From: Mesonia aestuariivivens
Lineage (GTDB): Bacteria > Bacteroidota > Bacteroidia > Flavobacteriales > Flavobacteriaceae
Direction of reading: 5' to 3'
Length of the DNA: 64,000 nucleotides
NCBI RefSeq assembly: GCF_019311235.1
Contig: NZ_JAHWDF010000002.1
Span: forward strand, 276,094-340,093
Position 1 is the stretch's first letter; every line of letters starts with the position of its first letter. Under the pieces are notes generated by a model. That model saw nothing but the letters and a program-made list of their open reading frames with translations, was not told the DNA's origin and searched no databases. The translations under genes and the position numbers were made by a program. Of the stretch, positions 7,280-14,480 are shown piece after piece.

Positions 7280-8042
7280 TAAGCCTCAAAAAGAAGCAAA
7301 TAAATTATTAGATTCATTAGGATGGGCAAAACCAGGAGATTTAACATTAACAGAAATTGCTTATGCCTCTAATGCAGATGTGAAAGAGTCAGACTTAGGT
7401 GGTTCAAGAGGTCGGATTTTAATGAATGGAGACTCAGCTATAATAACAATAGATTCAAAAGTCAAATTAGAGTCTAAACGAAATTTTATTCTTGCTCACG
7501 AAATTGGCCATTTGATTTTGCATAAAAAAATAACGCCTCTTTTTTCAGATACTAATAAAACACTAAGCGAATGGTATGCAAAGGGAAAACACGAAATTGA
7601 AGCAAATCAATTTGCTTCTGAATTATTAATGCCTAGCCATTTATTTAAGCCAAAAGTTAATGGCAAAACATTAACTTTAGATTTAATTAGAGAAACTGCA
7701 GATTTTTTTGGAACTTCTCAAACTGCTACTTTATTAAAATATAAGGATTTAGGTGATTTTTCAGTTTCTATAATCTATATGGAAGATGGTATTGTACAAT
7801 GGAAAACTGAATCTAACGATTTTCCTTTAAAATTTTTGCAAAAAGGGAGTAATGCTCCAGAAGGTTCTGTTGCAGGAGACTTCTTTAAAGGTAGAGACTT
7901 AGAAGAAGAGCCAGTATTAGTAGAAGCGATTGAATGGTTCCCTGAAGATTTTGAAATAGAGAATCATTTAACAACTGAATTGTATGAACATAATTTTAGA
8001 ATAGGTTCAAACGGATTATTATGCTGTTTATGGATGCAATAA
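7266..8042 (+). CDS. ImmA/IrrE-family zinc metallopeptidase
   Basis: Residues about 60-125 hold the M78 peptidase core: AHEIGHLILH with the zinc-binding HEIGH at about residues 78-82, and HEIEANQFASELLMP with the third-ligand Glu at about 112, counting from the ATG at 7266. A C-terminal domain of about 110 residues follows, with conserved-looking aromatic positions, and ends in LLCCLWMQ. Family members cleave small regulators: IrrE cleaves DdrO after DNA damage and ImmA cleaves ImmR on ICEBs1. ATG 7266 was chosen over the in-frame TTG at 7260. Here no XRE partner is adjacent; the coupled upstream genes are sigma-like and a small helical protein. Confidence 0.9.
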   Translation: MMNLNKPQKEANKLLDSLGWAKPGDLTLTEIAYASNADVKESDLGGSRGRILMNGDSAIITIDSKVKLESKRNFILAHEIGHLILHKKITPLFSDTNKTLSEWYAKGKHEIEANQFASELLMPSHLFKPKVNGKTLTLDLIRETADFFGTSQTATLLKYKDLGDFSVSIIYMEDGIVQWKTESNDFPLKFLQKGSNAPEGSVAGDFFKGRDLEEEPVLVEAIEWFPEDFEIENHLTTELYEHNFRIGSNGLLCCLWMQ

Positions 8043-8053
8043 TTTTATTAAAA

Positions 8054-8251
8054 TTATTCAAGTTTCCCTGTTCCATAATTAACACGCTTCTTAAAGTCAA
8101 TCACTTCATCCTTTAATTTCTTATTAGCATTTTCAATAAGTTCATTTTGAAGTTTCATAATACGTAACAAGTCGTGAATGGCGTTTAAATTATCTAGTTG
8201 AGTATATACGATTTTTTCAAGGTCGGCTTTGGTGTATTTAGGATATGGCAT
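8054..8251 (-). CDS. Small coiled-coil hypothetical protein
   Basis: The 65-residue product starts MPYPKYTKADLEKIV and is mostly one amphipathic helix with heptad-like Leu/Ile spacing and charged ends, consistent with a short coiled coil. No family is recognised. It is convergent with the protease gene, leaving 11 bases between their ends, and divergent from the XRE gene. It may belong to the regulatory region around the palindrome at 8312-8330. Coding is plausible from its clean ATG and composition. Confidence 0.5.
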   Translation of the reverse strand: MPYPKYTKADLEKIVYTQLDNLNAIHDLLRIMKLQNELIENANKKLKDEVIDFKKRVNYGTGKLE

Positions 8252-8311
8252 AAAATTTGAAATAAAGTTATTAACAACAAAAATTTAATTAAAAATTACA
8301 TTTATATAATT

Positions 8312-8330
8312 TTAACTTATATAAAGTTAA
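8312..8330. promoter_or_regulatory. Perfect 19-bp palindrome, likely operator
   Basis: TTAACTT-ATATA-AAGTTAA lies between the divergent 65-residue gene and the XRE gene. More half-sites of the AACTT/AAGTT type follow up to about 8400 (near 8335, 8363, 8386 and 8392), so the XRE protein may bind several sites here. Assignment to XRE is inference. Confidence 0.55.
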
Positions 8331-8445
8331 TTCAAACTTATAAATTAAATTTTAAAAACACAAGTTTAGATTACTAAAATTCAACTTAAACTTATGTTTT
8401 GATAAGTATGTATTATATATTTAAGGTGGAATACATCAAATAATT

Positions 8446-8652
8446 ATGACAATAGAAAGGATAAATAGAATAAAAGAAGTTCTGGTGATTCAAGGAAAAT
8501 CGCAGGTATGGCTTGCGGAAGAACTTGGAAAAAGCACGACTTCTGTAACCGCTATTTGCAATAATAAATCACAACCTCATTTAAAAGATTTAAAAAGGAT
8601 TGCAGAAATACTTGATGTAGATATTAGAGAGTTATTAGTTCCTACAAAATGA
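8446..8652 (+). CDS. XRE-family helix-turn-helix regulator
   Basis: The 68-residue protein is a single Cro/C1-type HTH domain: helix 2 around QVWLAEELGKS, recognition helix TTSVTAICNNKSQP, and a terminal ILDVDIRELL helix typical of the fold. Size and layout match stand-alone phage or restriction-control regulators. Its TGA overlaps the ATG of the next gene, so the pair is translationally coupled. The palindrome 110-130 bases upstream is a reasonable target for autoregulation. Confidence 0.85.
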   Translation: MTIERINRIKEVLVIQGKSQVWLAEELGKSTTSVTAICNNKSQPHLKDLKRIAEILDVDIRELLVPTK

Positions 8653-9059
8653 TTGCCTTAGAGTTCCTAAAATCAGAATTAAAGAAACATAGTATAGAAT
8701 TAACCGCCAAACCCGATGGGAGGGAAGGGGTTGATTTTTTAATAGGAAAACACCAAATATACTTACAACCGCTAGACTTAGATACTATAAAACAGAGTGT
8801 TAAAATTCCAAAGCAAGATTTAGGAGAACTAAACGATAACTTATTTATCGCTTTAGTTTTAATCATAGAAAAACAACCCAGAGTTGTGTATTTAATTTCA
8901 TCTAAGCAATTACGAGATTCTACTAACAATTACTTTATAAATAACGAAGTGAGTTTAATGCCTAGTTTATCTAATTGGGAGATTAAAATATCAAGCAAAT
9001 CCATTGAAGAGCTTGAAAAATATGCTTTAAACAATATGATTAATAAACTAAAAGTTTAG
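8649..9059 (+). CDS. Partner protein of the XRE regulator, unknown function
   Basis: The 136-residue product overlaps the XRE gene at an ATGA junction. It starts with a helix MIALEFLKSELKKH, then a strand-rich part GVDFLIGKHQIYLQPLD at about 28-44 and a central hydrophobic strand LFIALVLIIE. The strand order (acidic residue, then a Q-x-Q-like strand) faintly recalls a PD-(D/E)xK nuclease or DUF4365-like fold, but the catalytic E-x-K is not seen. It could be the effector or partner of a regulator-effector pair. Function is open. Confidence 0.55.
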   Translation: MIALEFLKSELKKHSIELTAKPDGREGVDFLIGKHQIYLQPLDLDTIKQSVKIPKQDLGELNDNLFIALVLIIEKQPRVVYLISSKQLRDSTNNYFINNEVSLMPSLSNWEIKISSKSIEELEKYALNNMINKLKV

Positions 9060-9245
9060 TTATATATTATTATGTAAAATAGTAGCAGTGCGTTTTTACC
9101 CAGATGAAGCGTTGGCAAAACGGCCTCAGAAAACTTTGTTTAAAACAATAGGTGAATGAGCGTACATATTTTAGAGGGCTAGCAATAGATACTCTTAATA
9201 ATCTAAGAATTTTAAAGCAAGTTCTAAGCAATCTTAATGAGTTAC

Positions 9246-9284
9246 GATGTTTTCTAAAATATAGCGACTGAGCCGTACATTGTT
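9246..9284 (+). repeat. Direct repeat, right copy
   Basis: Positions 9246-9264 match 3238-3256 exactly, and the following 20 bases match imperfectly. Both copies lie in gene-poor DNA outside the island genes. Confidence 0.65.
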
Positions 9285-9746
9285 TCCAAAGGTTTGTGCA
9301 GCCTTGATTTTTTTGTTTCTTTTTGTATCAAGACAAAAAGATATGCAAACACTTAAAAATTTAAATAAAAGCACAATTAGAACAAGTGTATAGAAATTTT
9401 AGAGCGTGGATTAGAGCCAGGAAAAATTTTATACTCTTGTGGCTAGCTTGCGAGAATGGCGTAGAAAAAAATTTTACGGGATTTTCCTTGAATACGAGAA
9501 TTATAATTAATAGCAAAAGGTTTAGCTTTTTTTGGTGTGGCCAAGCGGTGGCAAATTGAGTTTAAAAATAAATGCCATAAAGCATTTAATTTTTTAAAAA
9601 CAATAAAGCGGTTGGGCGCGGCAATTTTACATAGCGTCTAATTATAGTACAAACAGCAGAATGTTTCTTATTCAGTACTAAACCCAAGAGCCTAATGTTT
9701 AATGACCCCAGTACTACAGTTTATTGTGTATTCAAGACTTTCTGGG

Positions 9747-9937
9747 ATATTTTACATAATATGGAATTATAGCTTACGAATATAAAAGAAATTCAGGTCG
9801 TAAAATGGCTGTAACATAATTGTTGACGATATAAAACACTGACGTGTTAGTTATATCTACAATTATGTTAAATACACTGTATTCGTCATTTTACTCGAAT
9901 ATTATATTTGTACTATAATTTATATTATGTAAAATAG
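9747..9937. repeat. Long imperfect inverted repeat (about 190 bp)
   Basis: The arms are 9747-9840 and 9843-9937, centred near 9841.5. Collinear blocks found on both arms are TATTTTACATAATAT at the outer ends, then ATTATAG, AATATAA, GTAAAATG, ACATAATTGT, GATATAA or TATAA, and AACAC against GTGTT at the centre. Small indels separate the blocks. It is noncoding and could be a MITE or a decayed mobile-element end. Confidence 0.75.
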
Positions 9938-9975
9938 AATTTTTTGTAGTAGAATACTATAAAATAATTTAATTC

Positions 9976-10494
9976 TTACTCTTCTTTTTCATCTGTTCCA
10001 GAGATAGTTCCATCGTAAGAAATATTGTCTCGCTGACTAGTCGTTACATGCGTATGAACATTATGATTAGGATAAATAGTAATCTTAAATTGATAGTGTT
10101 CCGTTTTTGCGCTGGTTTTAAAATTTATTGTATATTCTTCTTCGTTATTTTTGATTATTTCTAAGTTTTCTGGAACACCTTCAAATTCGATACCACTAGC
10201 GGTTCCATAATCGCCACCAAATTGGCGAACGCCAAAATATGGTAAGAAAACTTCTACTTGGTCTCCATATATTTTAATAAAATTAGGATTTCCTATTAAA
10301 GAAATTTGTTGTCCACGTAAAGGATTCATCCAACGATGTTCAATTTGAAAAGTAGAATCTTGCATCCACTTGTTAAGTTGTTTTTTTTGTAGTGATTCTT
10401 GCTGTATTTTTTGTTGCCCGGCGCAGCTTAACAACAGAGATACAAAGATTATAACACCTAAAAATGAAGTAAACTTTGATGGAAATGTTTTCAT
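9976..10494 (-). CDS. DUF4251-containing lipoprotein
   Basis: The 172-residue product has an SPII signal ending LLLSC with Cys24 as the lipid-bearing residue. It then shows the DUF4251 pattern: a helix with KQLNKWMQD, a NPNFIKIYGDQVEVFLPYFG strand pair, a YGTASGIEFEG loop and a terminal C-strand with THVTTSQ. These proteins are envelope lipoproteins widespread in Flavobacteriia with no known function. It is a single gene; the opposite-strand gene starts about 150 bases away. Confidence 0.85.
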   Translation of the reverse strand: MKTFPSKFTSFLGVIIFVSLLLSCAGQQKIQQESLQKKQLNKWMQDSTFQIEHRWMNPLRGQQISLIGNPNFIKIYGDQVEVFLPYFGVRQFGGDYGTASGIEFEGVPENLEIIKNNEEEYTINFKTSAKTEHYQFKITIYPNHNVHTHVTTSQRDNISYDGTISGTDEKEE

Positions 10495-10640
10495 CTTCTT
10501 GATTTTTAATTAAAATACGACTATTATTTAAAGTTTGTTATCTTTTGATAAAGCCTTAACATCATAAGAATTTACAGAAGAAAAATAATTTAGATAAATT
10601 GCAATCTTATAGGCTTAGTGGTCTTAAATTTTGAATAAAA

Positions 10641-10976
10641 ATGATTGTATGTAAAAATGAATTAAAGCTCTTAGTTTTCCTTTTAAGTTTCATATTGGTT
10701 GTTGCTTGCCAAAAAGAAAATACAATAGTGAAGAGAAAAGCATTAATCATAAACAAATCTAAACTATCAAATCAAGAACTGCAGTATACTTATAGTTTCG
10801 TGTATAAAGAAGATACTTTAATACGAAAATTTAAAACCTCATTTTCTAAAGTTACAATCCCCTATCAAGTTGGCGATAGTATTCTACTTTATCATGAAGC
10901 GGATAAAAAATTTAATGTATTAAAGACAGAAATTTATTCTTCTTTTCAGTGGCATAAAGATTCTCGTGTACACTAA
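10641..10976 (+). CDS. Small putative lipoprotein
   Basis: The 111-residue product has a hydrophobic N-terminus followed by a lipobox-like VVAC at about residues 20-23. The rest is a beta-strand-rich domain with LIINKSKLSNQELQYTYSF and a final basic tail. No family is recognised. It overlaps by four bases the end of the convergent signal-peptide protein at 10973. Envelope location is likely from the lipobox; function is unknown. Confidence 0.65.
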   Translation: MIVCKNELKLLVFLLSFILVVACQKENTIVKRKALIINKSKLSNQELQYTYSFVYKEDTLIRKFKTSFSKVTIPYQVGDSILLYHEADKKFNVLKTEIYSSFQWHKDSRVH

Positions 10977-11626
10977 TCTTTATCGGTTTTAACTACGATA
11001 AAAGAAGCTTTATAACCAGTAGCTAAATTCCAAATGTTAGAAGTTATAATTCTCCCACTTTCATCAATTACTTTAAATTCTGCAGTATTAGGTCCAGATT
11101 GCCCCTGATTTAAAGCTTCTACTTCTATTTTGTTAAATCCTTGTTTTAAGTCCAAATATACGGTTGTATACTTAGCTACTAGGTTAATTTTATCAACCAC
11201 TACTTCTCCATCTTTATAAACCCTAACCATATCACCATCAATCGCTTGATGATCCCTACAAATCACTTTTATTTGTCCACTTTTCGTTTTAAAATCACCT
11301 AAATATAAATTTTTCTTATACTTGTCTGCCATTTCTTTTTCAGGTTCTTGCTTTAAGTACTTAGGATCAAAATCTATTTCAGGATCAATAAATCCTTCAT
11401 TTTCGGTAATATCCATTTTTTCTTCCTTCTCCTCTAGCCTTGCGGACTGTGGTCTTCTGTAAAAACTATTATTTTTAGTACTTAAGCTAGGCGCCGTTCT
11501 ACTACTTGAATTTAATTGTCTGGGGGTACTTAAGCTATTTCCGTTAGATATAGTGTTTGGACTATCTAATTGAGCAAAGCCTACATAGCTTAAAAATAAA
11601 AAAATGAATAAAATGATATTTTTCAT
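10973..11626 (-). CDS. Secreted protein with C-terminal beta domain
   Basis: The 217-residue protein has a clear N-terminal signal peptide ending GFAQ, then a Ser/Asn-rich, low-complexity stretch (about 20-65) and an acidic linker. From about residue 105 there is a compact strand-rich domain: GDMVRVYKDGEVVVDKI, VYLDLKQGFNKIEVEALN and GPNTAEFKV. The domain recalls conserved flavobacterial periplasmic proteins with an Ig-like fold, but no name is secure. It is monocistronic and convergent with the small lipoprotein. Confidence 0.65.
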   Translation of the reverse strand: MKNIILFIFLFLSYVGFAQLDSPNTISNGNSLSTPRQLNSSSRTAPSLSTKNNSFYRRPQSARLEEKEEKMDITENEGFIDPEIDFDPKYLKQEPEKEMADKYKKNLYLGDFKTKSGQIKVICRDHQAIDGDMVRVYKDGEVVVDKINLVAKYTTVYLDLKQGFNKIEVEALNQGQSGPNTAEFKVIDESGRIITSNIWNLATGYKASFIVVKTDKD

Positions 11627-11826
11627 AAGTAAAGGGTAAAATTTGAATGTACTAATTTAAGATAATATTAATGTTTTAGAATCAATAATCTTACCAAAGA
11701 TATGTTTTGAATAGGGTTGTGTAAAATTTCTACAAGTCACTTTTAACAAAACTATAAGTTTTCTGAAAGAAAATTTAAGAATGTAAACCTCTTAGTTTGT
11801 TTTCAGTAAAACTCAATAAAATTTAA

Positions 11827-12657
11827 ATGATGAAAAAAGTAATGTTGATTTCAGCAGTTTCGCTAAGTCTTGTATTAGGTTCTTGTGTTTCTAAAAAGAA
11901 ATATACAGAAATTGAAAACGAATTGGACAATACGCGTAGCGAATTAATGAAAACCAGAGTGGCTAAAGAAGATTGCGAAGAAAAATATGGCAAGGTTCAA
12001 GAACAAGTCTCTAATTATTATGCTAAAATAAATTCTTTACAAGAAGAAAGTGATCAAAAATTAGAAATGGTCGATAATATTGCCGCAATGTCGGTAAAGT
12101 CTAAAGAAGCTATGCGCAAGACCTTAGCAAAAGTTGATCCTGAAAAATTAAAAGGAGTTGAAACTTTAAGTGATTCGATTGATGTAGCTATTTCTTACAA
12201 TTTGACGCAATCTTTAAATGAAGGAGAAGATGAGGGAATTGATATTCACGTAGACCAAACTGTTGTGCAGATTACTATTTCTGATGAATTATTATTTAAA
12301 AGTGGAAGTTACTGGGTGAATCCAAGAGCTAATAGGCTTCTAGAAAAAATAGCTAAAGTAGTAAAGTCTGAGCCTTCTATGGAAGTGTTGGTAGAAGGCC
12401 ATACTGATAACCAAACGATCGTGAAAGATTCTTACTTAGAAGATAACTGGGATTTAAGTGTGCGTAGAGCAACTTCTATTGTAAGAGTTTTACAAGATAA
12501 ATATAAAGTTGATGGAAAACAATTAATTGCTTCTGGACGTAGTAGTTATATGCCTTTAGAAGACAACTCTACAGCTGAAGGTAGAGAAAGTAACCGAAGA
12601 ACTCGTATTGTAATTTTACCAAACTTAGATAAGTTTTTAGCAATGTTAGAATCTTAA
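11827..12657 (+). CDS. OmpA-family lipoprotein with coiled coil
   Basis: The 276-residue product has an SPII signal with lipobox LGSC (Cys20), a Lys/Glu coiled-coil stretch at about 22-80, and a C-terminal OmpA peptidoglycan-binding domain. Its signatures are LLFKSGSYWVNP, LVEGHTDNQ and the Asn-Arg-Arg segment near the end (SNRRTRIVI). It should tether the outer membrane to peptidoglycan. Two adjacent ATG codons exist at 11827 and 11830. A possible -7 box, TTAGTTTG, lies at 11792-11799. A strong shared terminator follows. Confidence 0.9.
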   Translation: MMKKVMLISAVSLSLVLGSCVSKKKYTEIENELDNTRSELMKTRVAKEDCEEKYGKVQEQVSNYYAKINSLQEESDQKLEMVDNIAAMSVKSKEAMRKTLAKVDPEKLKGVETLSDSIDVAISYNLTQSLNEGEDEGIDIHVDQTVVQITISDELLFKSGSYWVNPRANRLLEKIAKVVKSEPSMEVLVEGHTDNQTIVKDSYLEDNWDLSVRRATSIVRVLQDKYKVDGKQLIASGRSSYMPLEDNSTAEGRESNRRTRIVILPNLDKFLAMLES

Positions 12658-12680
12658 TTGATCCCTAAGATTGCTATAAT

Positions 12681-12716
12681 AAAAAAGCCGCTGAAATTTT
12701 CAGCGGCTTTTTTTTA
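12681..12716. terminator. Bidirectional terminator
   Basis: AAAAAAGCCGCTGAAA pairs with TTTCAGCGGCTTTTTT, with A and T runs on both sides. It serves both the OmpA lipoprotein and the convergent helicase, whose stop codon overlaps the right arm. The hairpin at 16949 has the same core. Confidence 0.92.
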
Positions 12717-13829
12717 TAATGTTTTTTGTTTAAACTTTATATTAAGAGATTTTTCTATTTGTTTCACTTCAGGCAATTCGTGCGGTAAAATAAGAGCTAT
12801 AGAAATTCCTGAGTTTCCTCCCCTTGCGGTTCTTCCGCTTCGATGAGTGTAATAAGCTAAACTTTCTGGAAGTTGATAATGAAGTACAAAAGCTAAATTA
12901 TTCACATCAATACCTCGCGCAGAAACATCTGTAGAGACTAAGTATTGTAAACTTCCTTTTTTAAATGCTCGCATTACTTTTTCTCGATCGCGTTGTTGCA
13001 TATTTCCTTCTAACGCATCTACAGAAAAACCTTCTTCTTTTAAAAATTTAGTAAGCTTTTGCGCACCAGCTTTGGTACGCGAAAATATAATTCCGCGTTC
13101 TTGCTGGTGCTGATCTAAGAATTTTAATAAAGCATCGTCTTTATCTGTACGACTTACACTAATATACTGGTGTGTAATATTACTGTTTACCTGATTTCCA
13201 TTAGGTTCAACTTTAATAGCTTTGGGGGACATGTACTTTTTAATTAACTGATTAAGCTCTGTAGGCATAGTTGCAGAAAATAACCATGTTTTTTTTGATG
13301 TCCCAGTATATTTTAAAATTTTGTCTAAATCTTCTTTAAACCCCATACTTAGCATCTCATCTGCCTCGTCTAAAACTAAGGTTTTAATATGTTTTAAATC
13401 TAAAGAGCCACGTTCAATTAAATCTAATAATCTTCCTGGAGTGGCTACTACAATATGTGTAGGTCGCTTTAAATTGGCAATCTGTATATTTATTTTCTCA
13501 CCACCATAAACTTCTTCCGTGAAAATTTTACCATCTACATGTTTGGTAAATTTAAACAGTTGTTTTTTTATTTGTTGTGCTAATTCTCGAGTTGGCGCTA
13601 AAATTAAAGCTTGTATAACTTTATTTTCAATCTCTATATCTTGTAGAATTGGTAATCCGTAGGCAGCAGTTTTTCCAGTTCCTGTTGGTGCTAGCCCTAT
13701 AAAATCGGTGGCATTACTTAATAATTGCGGAATGGTTTCTTCTTGAATTTGAGTAGGATTAACAATTCCTAAGTCTTTTAAACCTTTAATTAAATCTTTA
13801 CGAATTCCTAATTGTTGAAACGTATTCAT
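12714..13829 (-). CDS. DEAD-box RNA helicase
   Basis: This is a full two-domain DEAD-box helicase core of about 371 residues from the ATG at 13829, chosen because MNTFQQLGI matches family starts; an upstream in-frame ATG adds seven residues. Motifs in order are the Q-motif TQIQEE, Walker A APTGTGKT, PTRELA, TPGRL, DEADEM, SATMP, a RGIIFSRT block, TDVSARGIDV and HRSGRTARGG. There is no long basic C-terminal tail, which places it near the RhlE/DeaD-like short helicases. It probably acts in ribosome assembly or mRNA decay at low temperature. Confidence 0.93.
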   Translation of the reverse strand: MNTFQQLGIRKDLIKGLKDLGIVNPTQIQEETIPQLLSNATDFIGLAPTGTGKTAAYGLPILQDIEIENKVIQALILAPTRELAQQIKKQLFKFTKHVDGKIFTEEVYGGEKINIQIANLKRPTHIVVATPGRLLDLIERGSLDLKHIKTLVLDEADEMLSMGFKEDLDKILKYTGTSKKTWLFSATMPTELNQLIKKYMSPKAIKVEPNGNQVNSNITHQYISVSRTDKDDALLKFLDQHQQERGIIFSRTKAGAQKLTKFLKEEGFSVDALEGNMQQRDREKVMRAFKKGSLQYLVSTDVSARGIDVNNLAFVLHYQLPESLAYYTHRSGRTARGGNSGISIALILPHELPEVKQIEKSLNIKFKQKTL

Positions 13830-13982
13830 AGTTTTATTTTCTTGATGCAAAGTTACTTTATAAATCCTACCAAATCTTAATTTTATAGAGATAATTCAGC
13901 TTCCTAAAAAAATGATAAAAACTTTCTCAATTAATCGTATTGAACGTACTTTATGATAATTGCTAATCATTAAAATTAAATT

Positions 13983-14387
13983 ATGTCAGTCATAGCTAAA
14001 AACCAACGACAACTCACTGTATATTATGATTCTAAAAGCGAACTAGGTAAAAAGATTAGAGCGCGAGCAGAATCTTCAAATTTAGAAGTTTTAACTATCG
14101 ATTTGTTACAAACAAATCTTACCGGAACTGAATGGACAGAAATTGCTGAAATGTTAGGGGTAACGGTTGATAAATTAATAGATCAAGACCACCCAATATT
14201 TAAAGAATTATATGGAGATGATCACGTAGATCTTGATAAAAATGATTCTATTAAAGTTTTAGAAAAAAATCCTGAAACTTTGGTTTTTCCTATTGGTGTT
14301 CGTGGAGAAAGAGCTGTTCAAGTAAAACTATTGAGCGATTTAAACCCGTTATTTGATTCAGATACTGGTGAAATTCCGCAGCCATAA
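13983..14387 (+). CDS. ArsC-like fold protein without catalytic Cys
   Basis: The 134-residue protein has a thioredoxin/ArsC-like beginning, QLTVYYDSKSELGKKIRA at about 9-26, where arsenate reductases and Spx carry CX5R; here the Cys is Ser or Asp and no other Cys is present. The later segments LQTNLTGTEWTEIAEMLG and LVFPIGV match the ArsC-family alpha-beta layout. It is therefore unlikely to be a redox enzyme; a scaffold or regulator role is possible. It is a single gene ending at a clear terminator. Confidence 0.6.
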   Translation: MSVIAKNQRQLTVYYDSKSELGKKIRARAESSNLEVLTIDLLQTNLTGTEWTEIAEMLGVTVDKLIDQDHPIFKELYGDDHVDLDKNDSIKVLEKNPETLVFPIGVRGERAVQVKLLSDLNPLFDSDTGEIPQP

Positions 14388-14420
14388 AATTAATTTATTG
14401 ATATAAACAAAGAATCATAT

Positions 14421-14459
14421 CCAAAAAAAGCCTGAAAATATTTTCAGGCTTTTTTTGGA
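14421..14459. terminator. Bidirectional terminator
   Basis: CCAAAAAAAGCCTGAAAA pairs with TTTTCAGGCTTTTTTTGG around AT. It lies between the ArsC-like gene and the convergent aconitase gene. Confidence 0.92.
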
Positions 14460-14480
14460 TAATGCTTAGAGATTAGGAGA

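Larger units (their letters stand above)
9060..9975. other. Gene-poor mosaic DNA, right flank of accessory island
   Basis: No open frame of useful length with coding character is seen. The stretch contains the second copy of the 19-bp direct repeat (9246), a copy of ATTATGTAAAATAG eight bases after the last island gene (9067-9080), GC-richer fragments near 9410-9650 that look like decayed repeat mosaic, and a long imperfect inverted repeat at its right end. Confidence 0.6.

Noticed and set aside
8281..8440. Iteron-type replication origin
   Set aside because: The AACTT half-sites are few and irregularly spaced; no replication gene is near, so an operator is more likely.
9400..9650. Possible CRISPR or repeat array in the GC-richer stretch
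   Set aside because: No evenly spaced identical repeats were found.
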